A stretch of 16,877 nucleotides of DNA from Syntrophaceae bacterium UBA5744 (GTDB taxonomy: Bacteria; Desulfobacterota; Syntrophia; Syntrophales; UBA2192). Every line of letters starts with the position of its first letter. The first letter of the stretch is position 1. The position numbers and the translations under genes are program-made. Positions 1-5,911 of this stretch are shown one piece after another. The DNA lies in assembly GCA_002419215.1 (NCBI GenBank), contig DIFQ01000088.1, forward strand, positions 1 through 16,877, written 5' to 3'. The notes under the pieces were generated by a model. It saw only the letters and a program-made list of their open reading frames with translations. It was not told the origin of the DNA and searched no databases.

Positions 1-1112
1 ATGCCGGGGACCCCCACGTTGACGTCCAGCAGGGCCGCCCCAGCCATTTCCTGGTCCCGGGCCATCTGGCGCGCCAGTGCCGTCTTTCCCTCCCGGAGCT
101 CCTCCTGGAGGGCCTTTCTGCCCGTGGGGTTGATGCTCTCGCCGATGACGGCAAGCGGCCGGCCCGGCTCGAAAAGGAGGGTCTTGCGGGCCGAACTCAG
201 CGCCGCGAGCGACTTGCGCAGGGGGGAGGCGGGCTTCTTCCGGGCCACGGTTTTCTTCAGGGCGGCAAGGTGTCCCGGTGTGGTGCCGCAGCAGCCGCCC
301 AGGATGGCGGCGCCCGCCGAAACGAGTGCGCCTGCGCGGCCGGCAAACTCGGAGGCGTCCATGTCGTAGACGGTCGTGCCGCCCACGGTTTTCGGCAGCC
401 CGGCGTTGGGCTTGGCGATCAGGGGGACCGTCGCGCAGGGCTTCATGGCCGCGATAAAGCGCACCATGTCGTCGGGCCCCGTGGAGCAGTTGCAGCCCAC
501 GGCGTCGGCGCCCAGGGCCTGCAGCGTCGTGAGCGCCGTCAGGGGGTCCGTTCCGTTGAGCGTCCGGCCGTCGCGCTCGAAGGTCATGGTGACCATCGTG
601 AAGAGATCGCAGGTCTCCTTGACGGCGATCAGGGCCGCCCGGGCTTCCTGGATGTCCATCATCGTTTCGATGACGAAGCAGTCCACGCCGCCCTCGAGGA
701 GCCCCCGGGCCTGCTCCTTGAATACCGCCACGGCCTCCTCGAAATCCACCTCCCCGAAAGGCTGGATGAAATGTCCCGTGGGGCCGATGTCGCCGGCAAT
801 CAGCGCCTTGCCCCGCAGGGCCTCTTTCGCGATGAGCGCCAGCCTGCGATTCACGTCCCGGGCGTCGGGCCCGCCGTACTGGCCCAGTTTGAAGCGGTTC
901 GCCCCGAAGGTGCAGGTGTAGACGACATCGGCGCCCGCGCGGGCGTAATCGCCGTGCACGGCGCCGATCACCTCCGGGTGCTCGATGCACCACAATTCCG
1001 GGCAGACCCCGGCGGGCATGCCGCGCTTCTGGAGCTCCGTGCCCGTTGCCCCGTCGAGGAAGAGCGGCCTTTTTCTCATGACGTCCAGGAGTTTTCGCTG
1101 ACCCTTTGCCAT
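1..1112 (-). CDS. metH: Cobalamin-dependent methionine synthase, N-terminal part (3' end outside window)
   Basis: The protein moves a methyl group from methyltetrahydrofolate through cobalamin to homocysteine, giving methionine in the cytoplasm. The visible 370 residues contain the homocysteine-binding barrel (about 1-290), opening with a DGATGTELQ motif. Zinc ligands are expected at C209 (in GCNCSTGP) and C274/C275 (in GGCCGTTP); the 65-residue spacing matches the family. After a linker, GESINPTG near residue 325 and LDVNVGVPG at the edge begin the pterin-binding barrel, which separates this protein from stand-alone homocysteine methyltransferases (MmuM/BHMT type). The ATG is preceded by a GAGGG Shine-Dalgarno 7-8 nt away that overlaps the TGA of the upstream activation-domain gene, so the two are probably translationally coupled. 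The cobalamin domain should lie beyond position 1. Family call is firm; whether a C-terminal activation domain is absent is inferred from the separate gene. Confidence 0.95.
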   Translation of the reverse strand, partial: MAKGQRKLLDVMRKRPLFLDGATGTELQKRGMPAGVCPELWCIEHPEVIGAVHGDYARAGADVVYTCTFGANRFKLGQYGGPDARDVNRRLALIAKEALRGKALIAGDIGPTGHFIQPFGEVDFEEAVAVFKEQARGLLEGGVDCFVIETMMDIQEARAALIAVKETCDLFTMVTMTFERDGRTLNGTDPLTALTTLQALGADAVGCNCSTGPDDMVRFIAAMKPCATVPLIAKPNAGLPKTVGGTTVYDMDASEFAGRAGALVSAGAAILGGCCGTTPGHLAALKKTVARKKPASPLRKSLAALSSARKTLLFEPGRPLAVIGESINPTGRKALQEELREGKTALARQMARDQEMAGAALLDVNVGVPG

Positions 1113-1122
1113 CGGTTTTCCC

Positions 1123-1749
1123 TCAATCTGTTGTCTCGATCCCCGCCACGGCCGTGACGGATTTCTCGGGTACGAGGATGTATTGCTCCGTCAGTTCGAC
1201 CCCGAAACGCTTCAGCTCCAGCAGGTCGTGGAAGAGTTTCTGGTTTTCCAGCGCGAGGTCGCCATAGCCGCAGGAGAAGCGGCTTTTCGTCAGCCGGCGG
1301 CTCTCCCGGCGCAGATTCCGCGTGAAGAAAGCTTCCATCCAGTCGAGAGCGGCATCGACCATCTCGCTTGCCGCGGCATCGAGGATGACGGCCCGCGTCA
1401 GGTTGTCGGCCGCCGTGTCCCGCCGGATCGCCTCGATGACGGCCGCACCCGCCGTTGCCCCCAGCAGAAGGACTTCCTGCGAGTTCGCAAGCAGTGCCGC
1501 GAGGTGGGTGCTTTCCAGGCAGAGATTGCCGGGCAGTCGGATGAGGCGGGAGTCCTTCGAAAGGATCGGGAGACGACGGGCGGCCCCTTTCAGGGTGATG
1601 AGCGAACGGGCCTGCTCGATGCTCTCACCGAGCGCCCTGGCCTCGCCGGGCTTGATCTGCGTGAGCCCCTTGCGGTAACCCAGCCTCCGATAGATTGCCT
1701 CCAGCGGCGGCTCGATCGTGATCCGTTCGAACGTGATCAGCCGGTCCAT
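1123..1749 (-). CDS. Stand-alone methionine synthase activation-domain protein
   Basis: This 208-residue protein resembles the AdoMet-binding reactivation module that in E. coli forms the C-terminus of MetH. It is expected to support reductive methylation of cob(II)alamin after inactivation. Supporting segments are FSCGYGDLALENQ (about 159-171), in the place of the family's R-x-x-x-G-Y-x motif, and LTEQYILVPEKSVTAVAGI near the C-terminus, which parallels the LTES..M.P..SVSG segment of MetH. It lies 10 nt upstream of metH on the same strand, as expected for a split enzyme known from other anaerobes such as Thermotoga. The ATG is the only reasonable start but has no recognisable Shine-Dalgarno: a GGGTACA repeat array begins 8 nt upstream of it. 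Function is from family resemblance; no reductase partner is visible here. Confidence 0.85.
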   Translation of the reverse strand: MDRLITFERITIEPPLEAIYRRLGYRKGLTQIKPGEARALGESIEQARSLITLKGAARRLPILSKDSRLIRLPGNLCLESTHLAALLANSQEVLLLGATAGAAVIEAIRRDTAADNLTRAVILDAAASEMVDAALDWMEAFFTRNLRRESRRLTKSRFSCGYGDLALENQKLFHDLLELKRFGVELTEQYILVPEKSVTAVAGIETTD

Positions 1750-1757
1750 AAAAACCA

Positions 1758-1836
1758 GGGTACAGGGTATAGGGAATAGGGTACAGGGCGCAGGAACGGT
1801 TCTTGAACCCGTGAACCTTGGGACCCTTGAACCTGT
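1758..1836. repeat. Paired short tandem arrays, 7-bp left arm and 8-bp right arm
   Basis: The gap between the zinc-ribbon gene and the activation-domain gene is almost all repeat. Left arm 1758-1799 is six heptamers: GGGTACA, GGGTATA, GGGAATA, GGGTACA, GGGCGCA, GGAACGG. Right arm 1805-1836 is four octamers: GAACCCGT, GAACCTTG, GGACCCTT, GAACCTGT. The arms have different periods, unlike other pairs in the window. The left arm has the G3-N4 spacing of a G-quadruplex motif. It abuts the start of the activation-domain gene, whose 5' untranslated region is therefore repeat-derived. Confidence 0.85.
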
Positions 1837-1854
1837 TTTTTAATCCGTGCCCCG

Positions 1855-2811
1855 TCAGTTCGAGGCCGCCGTCCTCTCTACCCCGGCCAGTTCGATGATG
1901 AATTCATCGACCTCCTTGGGCGGGTTCATGAAGACGATCATGAAGGGGATGCTCGCCCGCGGGCGGATGCCCGTGTTCGGCATGTCGCTTCCTTCGGGCT
2001 TCTGCAGCTCGACCAGGATTTCCTTGTCCGAAAGCCGGTTCAGCTCCTCGTCGTTCAGGAGGTTTCCCGCGAACGTCTCGACCTCCCCGAGGAGCTTCCC
2101 CGTGTTGTCGAGGATCCTGCCGCGCAGCCTGACCCTGCCCACGGGATATTCGTATTCATTCACGGCAAGGCCCGAGATGACGAGAAGATCGCCCGCGGCG
2201 GTGCTCTTCGTGAAGCGCTCCTTGACCTCGGCAAAATTGATCGCGCCCGGCGCTGTCGCGGTAGACGCTTTCGGCGAGGGTCCCAGCACCCGGTCCCCTG
2301 CTCCCGGCGACACGAAATTGAGGACGTCCCTCGTGATGCCGGGATTCAACCAGAAATAAACACTGCCCACGACGAGGAAGACCAGGATCGAGTAGGCGAC
2401 GAGACGCCCGGGGGTCCAGAAACTGGCTCGCGGCCGCTCCACTTCCTCCTCGTCGCCCGCTTCCGTTTCCTCCTCTTCCTCGGGTGCGGGCTTTGCCGCA
2501 TCGGGCGCGGTGGGGACATCCTCGGGTTCAGGAGGCTTCGGCGCAGCTTCCGGTTGCGGCCTGGCTGCCGGCGTTTCCGCACCATGCGGTGTGATGACAT
2601 CGGCAGGCGTGAGAGGCTTCGGTGCAGCTGCCGGATCCGGCTTTACCCAGGCCGGGTGTTCCTTGGCCGGCGGAACGAAGGTGTGCGGTTTCGTGTTGAT
2701 CTCGAAAAATTCATGGCCGCAACGACCGCAACGGACCCAGACCCCGTCGCCCGCCATGAGCTCGTCTTTGAACCGGAACTTTGTCGTACACTTCTTGCAC
2801 TGGATGATCAT
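1855..2811 (-). CDS. Zinc-ribbon / DUF3426 single-pass membrane protein
   Basis: The 318-residue protein opens with an MJ0042-type zinc ribbon with two CxxC knuckles (C5/C8 and C28/C31). A low-complexity linker rich in Pro, Ala and Glu follows (about 45-128), then one transmembrane helix (about 138-156, YSILVFLVVGSVYFWL), then a roughly 150-residue domain matching the DUF3426 pattern. That domain has a conserved GDLLVISGLAVNEYEYPV segment and ends in a beta-rich FIIELAGVE strand. The expected topology is cytoplasmic zinc ribbon and extracytoplasmic C-domain. The function of the family is not known to me. The ATG has an AGGA box about 3-8 nt upstream, partly built from a short CCTTTGA repeat. 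It lies between hpt and the methionine synthase genes; no functional link is evident. Confidence 0.85.
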   Translation of the reverse strand: MIIQCKKCTTKFRFKDELMAGDGVWVRCGRCGHEFFEINTKPHTFVPPAKEHPAWVKPDPAAAPKPLTPADVITPHGAETPAARPQPEAAPKPPEPEDVPTAPDAAKPAPEEEEETEAGDEEEVERPRASFWTPGRLVAYSILVFLVVGSVYFWLNPGITRDVLNFVSPGAGDRVLGPSPKASTATAPGAINFAEVKERFTKSTAAGDLLVISGLAVNEYEYPVGRVRLRGRILDNTGKLLGEVETFAGNLLNDEELNRLSDKEILVELQKPEGSDMPNTGIRPRASIPFMIVFMNPPKEVDEFIIELAGVERTAASN

Positions 2812-2823
2812 CGGTCCTGCTTT

Positions 2824-2865
2824 CCTTCCACCTTTGACCTTTATCCTTTAACCTCGAGCCTGCGG
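2824..2865. repeat. Single tandem array, CCTTTGA-type heptamers
   Basis: Five or six in-phase heptamers fill the 63-nt gap between hpt and the zinc-ribbon gene: CCTTCCA, CCTTTGA, CCTTTAT, CCTTTAA, CCTCGAG, CCTGCGG. Only the pyrimidine arm is present; no purine-rich partner is seen to the left, where the zinc-ribbon coding sequence begins. The last unit runs into a small GC hairpin at 2862-2874. Confidence 0.75.
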
Positions 2866-2874
2866 CGCAGCCGC
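2862..2874 (-). other. GC mini-hairpin directly after the hpt stop codon
   Basis: Read on the hpt sense strand, the TGA stop at 2877-2875 is followed at once by GCGGC-TGC-GCCGC, a 5-bp stem with a 3-nt loop, then AGGC and CTCGAGG. There is no T-run, so it is not a standard intrinsic terminator by itself. A matching structure with a swapped middle base pair follows the lptE stop at 16242-16230. Confidence 0.65.
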
Positions 2875-3399
2875 TCATTCTTCCATCACGTAGATGTCCG
2901 GCAGATACCTCGCCTTCTCGTCAAAGTCGATCCCGTATCCGAGGATAAACCCTTTGTCGAGGTCGAACCCCACGTAGTCCGCCGTGAACTCGATCTTGCG
3001 CCGGTGCTTCTTGTCCACCAGGGCGCAGACCTTGAGGGATGCGGGATTCTGGTCCTTCAATTTCCTGACCAGGAAGTCCAGCGTGATCCCCGTGTCGACG
3101 ATGTCCTCCACGATGAGCACGTCCTTGCCGGCAATCGGGGTCTCGAGGTCTTTCGTGACGATGACCTTCCCCGACGTGGCCGTGCCGGACCCGTAGCTTG
3201 CGAGGCGGACAAAATCGATGACACAGGGCCCTCTGAGGTGCCTCACCAGGTCGGCCATGAACATGAATGCGCCCTTGAGGACGCAGATCACGACGAGGTC
3301 CTTTCCCTGGTAATCCCGGGAGATCTGCTCCGCAAGCCCCTTGACAACCCTGCCGATCTCTTCCCGGGAGAAGAGAACCTTCATCCTGAGATTCTCCAT
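2875..3399 (-). CDS. hpt: Hypoxanthine phosphoribosyltransferase
   Basis: The enzyme salvages hypoxanthine (often also guanine) with PRPP to form IMP or GMP in the cytoplasm. The 174-residue length is normal for the family. Visible motifs are VVICVLKGAFMF (about 36-47), the flexible-loop ASYGSGT (about 67-73), and the PRPP-binding VLIVEDIVDTGITL (about 94-107). The open frame extends 18 codons further upstream, but the ATG at 3399 has an AAGGAG Shine-Dalgarno 8 nt upstream and its protein begins MENLRMKVLFS, in line with the family, so the shorter start is preferred. It follows the cysteine-rich gene by 50 nt and is probably co-transcribed with purU, which fits purine metabolism. Confidence 0.95.
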   Translation of the reverse strand: MENLRMKVLFSREEIGRVVKGLAEQISRDYQGKDLVVICVLKGAFMFMADLVRHLRGPCVIDFVRLASYGSGTATSGKVIVTKDLETPIAGKDVLIVEDIVDTGITLDFLVRKLKDQNPASLKVCALVDKKHRRKIEFTADYVGFDLDKGFILGYGIDFDEKARYLPDIYVMEE

Positions 3400-3449
3400 G
3401 GCCCTCTCCTTTTTGCAGTCTCTGACACTAGCCAACAGGGAAAAAATTG

Positions 3450-4304
3450 TCAATGAAAATCAACTAGTTCTTTGTATCGGTCGACGACATCCTCGATGTG
3501 TTGCCGGATCGTCTCCTCCGCCTTCCGCACGTCTTCCCTGTCTTTGAAGGCAGACTGGAGGCTGAGGAAGATCCGATCGAAGCGGGATTTTTCGCAGCCC
3601 AGGGCCCCGTAGTCGATCGAGTCGATGAAGTAGTCCGTCCCGTCGAAGCTGTATTTGCCGAAGCGGTTTGCCGCCTCGGACCGGTACGGCCAGGCGAGTT
3701 TGAGCCCGAAGAATCGCCGCGCCGCCTCCCGGAGGGCCGGGTCCCTGAAACGCGAGGGCGCCGGCATCTCGCCCGCGGCTTCGCTCACGAGGCGGAAGAA
3801 TTCTTTCACGAGATCGATGTCGGTGATGCAGGCGCCGTAGAGGTACCAGTCGTCAAGGATTTCGAGGACGGCGAGCTTCTCGGCCCGCGAGATGTAGCTG
3901 TAGCTCGGGCAGAAATGGCCGTCGCAGAGCTCGCGCCCGTAAAAGGAGACATCCCTCATGTCCAGCCCGGCGTTCTGCATGGGGTGCAGAAGGCAGCCGA
4001 CCGTCTTCTCCTGCCCGTCGAGGAAGCCCACGTACTCGCAGCAGTGGATGACCTCGTAGCGCTTGCGGCCGTCCTCCCTCGCCTTCACCGCCTCGGAGAA
4101 TCGCGGGAGGTCTTCGGGACCGCGGACGGTCTCGCGGAAAAGGCGGGTGCGGTTGCGCAACCTTGCCGCCAGGGCCTCGCGGCCGGAATCGGCATAGTTG
4201 TAAAGGCCGCAGCAGGCGCCGCAGGACTTCGAGGGGTCCGGCTGGCAGAGGTGCACGAAGGGGCTTTCGGGCCCGTCATTCAAAGACAATGGTTTTCGAG
4301 CCAT
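3450..4304 (-). CDS. Cysteine-rich conserved protein, YkgJ-like metal-chelating type
   Basis: The specific function of this 284-residue protein is not recognised. It has a cluster C20, C28, C31, C32 (SCGACCG), then C88/C89 (HCCEY), C104 (GCLLHP), C127 and C132 (LCDGHFC). The CxxCC followed downstream by C-x-x-H-P and further cysteines recalls the zinc/iron-chelating YkgJ (UPF0153) layout, but the second half (about 145-284), with aromatic and helix-rich segments such as FDGTDYFIDSIDYGALGC, is additional. No signal peptide or membrane segment is seen, so it is likely cytoplasmic. The ATG lies 29 nt inside the 3' end of purU in another frame, so expression is probably coupled to purU. No strong Shine-Dalgarno is visible, leaving some doubt about the exact start. 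A metal-cluster role is inference. Confidence 0.75.
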   Translation of the reverse strand: MARKPLSLNDGPESPFVHLCQPDPSKSCGACCGLYNYADSGREALAARLRNRTRLFRETVRGPEDLPRFSEAVKAREDGRKRYEVIHCCEYVGFLDGQEKTVGCLLHPMQNAGLDMRDVSFYGRELCDGHFCPSYSYISRAEKLAVLEILDDWYLYGACITDIDLVKEFFRLVSEAAGEMPAPSRFRDPALREAARRFFGLKLAWPYRSEAANRFGKYSFDGTDYFIDSIDYGALGCEKSRFDRIFLSLQSAFKDREDVRKAEETIRQHIEDVVDRYKELVDFH

Positions 4305-5130
4305 GGACGAGGATCCGGTTTTCCAGGTGGAGCTTCACCGCCCGGGCGAGCACGATGCGCTCGAGGTCCTTCCCCTTCATCTCCATGTCGTTGACGGAGT
4401 CGCGGTGGCTGATCTTGATGACGTCCTGGGCGATAATGGGGCCGTCGTCGAGGGTCTCCGTCACGTAGTGGCTCGTGGCGCCGATGATCTTGACGCCCCG
4501 GTCGTAGGCCTGCTGGTAGGGGCTTCGCCCGGCGAAGGCCGGCAGGAAGGAGTGGTGGATGTTGATGATCCGGTTCGGCCAGCGTGCCACGAAACGGTCC
4601 GTGAGCACCTGCATGTAGCGGGCAAGGACGATGCAATCGATCTTGCGGCGTTTGAGCTCGGCGAGCTCCAGCTCCTCCTGCTGCACCTTGCTTTCCGGCG
4701 AGATGGGGACGTGGAGGAACGTGAGGCCGAACTGCCCGGCCACGGGCTTGAGATCGAGATGATTGCTGATGACGAGCGGGATCTGGCACTTGAACTCGCC
4801 CATCTTGTGCCGCAGGATGATGTCGTGGAAGCAGTGGATGTGCCGCGAGACAAAGAGGGCCACCCGGGGCTGCACGTCGGTGAAGTGGAGAGAGCACCTC
4901 ATGCTGAATTTTTTCGCCAGCGGTTCGAAGGCCTCGAGGACCTTTCCCCGGGCGATGTCGAAGCCGTCGAGCTCCCACTCGATCCGCATGAAGAAGATCT
5001 TGGAGCGCTCCGTCGTGTGCTGGGCCGCGTGGACGATGTTGCCGCCGTGGTGGAAGATGAAGTTCGACACGGAGGCGACAATCCCCTTCTGGTCGGGGCA
5101 GGTCAGCAGCAAGATGGCGTTTGGTCTCAT
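4276..5130 (-). CDS. purU: Formyltetrahydrofolate deformylase
   Basis: PurU hydrolyses 10-formyl-tetrahydrofolate to formate and tetrahydrofolate, balancing the one-carbon pool and supplying formate for purine synthesis. Residues 1-85 form an ACT regulatory domain (TCPDQKGIVASVSNFI), and residues 86-284 a formyltransferase domain. The catalytic signature NIHHSFLPAF (190-199) supplies N190 and H192, and DDGPIIAQD supplies the aspartate near 228, as in the GART/Fmt fold. The ACT domain and the FVSRHIHCFHDIILRH segment separate it from PurN and Fmt. A GTG three codons upstream (5139) is possible, but the ATG at 5130 has a GAG box 8 nt away and gives the usual length. It is probably the first gene of the minus-strand run towards metH, which uses methyl-tetrahydrofolate. 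Confidence 0.95.
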   Translation of the reverse strand: MRPNAILLLTCPDQKGIVASVSNFIFHHGGNIVHAAQHTTERSKIFFMRIEWELDGFDIARGKVLEAFEPLAKKFSMRCSLHFTDVQPRVALFVSRHIHCFHDIILRHKMGEFKCQIPLVISNHLDLKPVAGQFGLTFLHVPISPESKVQQEELELAELKRRKIDCIVLARYMQVLTDRFVARWPNRIINIHHSFLPAFAGRSPYQQAYDRGVKIIGATSHYVTETLDDGPIIAQDVIKISHRDSVNDMEMKGKDLERIVLARAVKLHLENRILVHGSKTIVFE

Positions 5131-5209
5131 GGCGGTCACTCTACAGGGATCGCGCGAAGCTGTAACAGCCGTCTTGCAAAATTCCCCGATCGCGCATAAG
5201 GTGATCCCC

Positions 5210-5231
5210 CCGGCTTGCCTTTTGGCGCCGG
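5210..5231 (-). other. Hairpin in the long purU leader
   Basis: On the purU sense strand this reads CCGGC-GCC-AAAA-GGC-AA-GCCGG: an outer 5-bp stem, an inner 3-bp stem with an AAAA loop, and a 2-nt bulge. It lies about 80 nt upstream of the purU start within a leader of roughly 147 nt predicted from the promoter at 5284-5311. I could not match it to a known riboswitch class, and there is no T-run for an attenuator. Confidence 0.4.
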
Positions 5232-5283
5232 CATGTTACATTGAAAGGGCAGGCAATCAAATTCCCCTGCCATTACAGGCGGG

Positions 5284-5311
5284 TATATAGGCAAAACGCC
5301 CCCGAGGTCAA
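5284..5311 (-). promoter_or_regulatory. Probable sigma-70 promoter for the purU operon
   Basis: On the minus strand TTGACC (5311-5306) and TATATA (5289-5284) are separated by 16 nt. The predicted start near 5277 leaves a leader of about 147 nt before purU. TATATA is self-complementary, so it could also serve the divergent gene at 5338, but the matching plus-strand -35 (ATTCCC near 5261) is poor. Confidence 0.55.
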
Positions 5312-5337
5312 GAACAAAGGTAAAAGGAGAGGCACTC

Positions 5338-5718
5338 ATGACCCTGTCCGAGGACATCAGGCTCCCCAACGGGCTCGTGGCGGAAATCTGGGATGGCTCC
5401 CGCATGATTGCCGCCGATACGGCCACCGTCATTCTCGTCGTCAAGGTCCCCGTCGATGTGAAGCCGGAGTATTTCGAGGATCCGGAAGCCTGCCGGAAAA
5501 CGGCGAGGGTATTCGGTTCGCCGCTTGTCTATGAGTACCGCAACGAGCGGACCTTCGTGGCCGCCGGGGAGCGAGAAGCCCTGTTCGGCGAATTCCTGGC
5601 CAACTTCAAGAAGGACGTCCTGCCCTACGTGTCGAAGGATCATTTTCCGAAACGATTCGTTCTCGCGAAATACCAGGAGATGATCAAGGACCCCTGGAAG
5701 TACCCGGAGCGGGGGTAG
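5338..5718 (+). CDS. Conserved hypothetical protein, 126 residues
   Basis: The product is not assigned to any function. It is a soluble, acidic-to-neutral protein without signal peptide, membrane segment or cysteine cluster. It opens with LPNGLVAEIWDGSR, then a beta strand TVILVVKVPVDV, a segment EYFEDPEACRKTARVFG, and a C-terminal half rich in aromatic and charged residues (FLANFKKDVLPYV, PKRFVLAKYQEMIKDPWKYP). I recall similar short proteins in other Deltaproteobacteria, without a function. A strong Shine-Dalgarno (AAGGAG, about 9 nt upstream) supports the ATG, and codon use matches its neighbours, so it is very likely expressed. It is divergent from purU and separated from the next gene by a repeat element. 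Confidence 0.8.
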   Translation: MTLSEDIRLPNGLVAEIWDGSRMIAADTATVILVVKVPVDVKPEYFEDPEACRKTARVFGSPLVYEYRNERTFVAAGEREALFGEFLANFKKDVLPYVSKDHFPKRFVLAKYQEMIKDPWKYPERG

Positions 5719-5730
5719 AATGAGAAAAAA

Positions 5731-5852
5731 GTGTCTAAGTGCAGAAGTGTCTAAGTGTTTGAGTGAAGAAAAAAATTCGACAAACATTGGTCTCCGATCT
5801 CGTTTCTTATTCTTCACTCAGACACTCAAGCACTCAGACACTCAGGCACTTT
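5731..5852. repeat. Inverted pair of 8-bp tandem arrays (GTGTCTGA type)
   Basis: Left arm 5731-5770 is five octamers: GTGTCTAA, GTGCAGAA, GTGTCTAA, GTGTTTGA, GTGAAGAA. Right arm 5813-5852 is TTCACTCA, GACACTCA, AGCACTCA, GACACTCA, GGCACTTT. The reverse complement of the right arm aligns with the left arm over about 39 nt without gaps, so an RNA across the site could fold into a long imperfect hairpin with a 42-nt loop. It occupies most of the 193-nt gap before the radical SAM gene. No other repeat in the window uses this unit. Confidence 0.9.
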
Positions 5853-5911
5853 CTTTTGCCCGGCATCAGGGCCTCGTCGCACAGTTGGCACTGCTTGGAT
5901 AAAAGGTGAAC

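Noticed and set aside
2862..2874. Intrinsic terminator after hpt
   Set aside because: The hairpin has no following T-run on the sense strand and the downstream gene is only about 60 nt away on the same strand.
5131..5280. Known riboswitch (THF, ZTP, glycine or SAM type) upstream of purU
   Set aside because: None of the core motifs I remember for these classes could be found; only a generic hairpin is visible.
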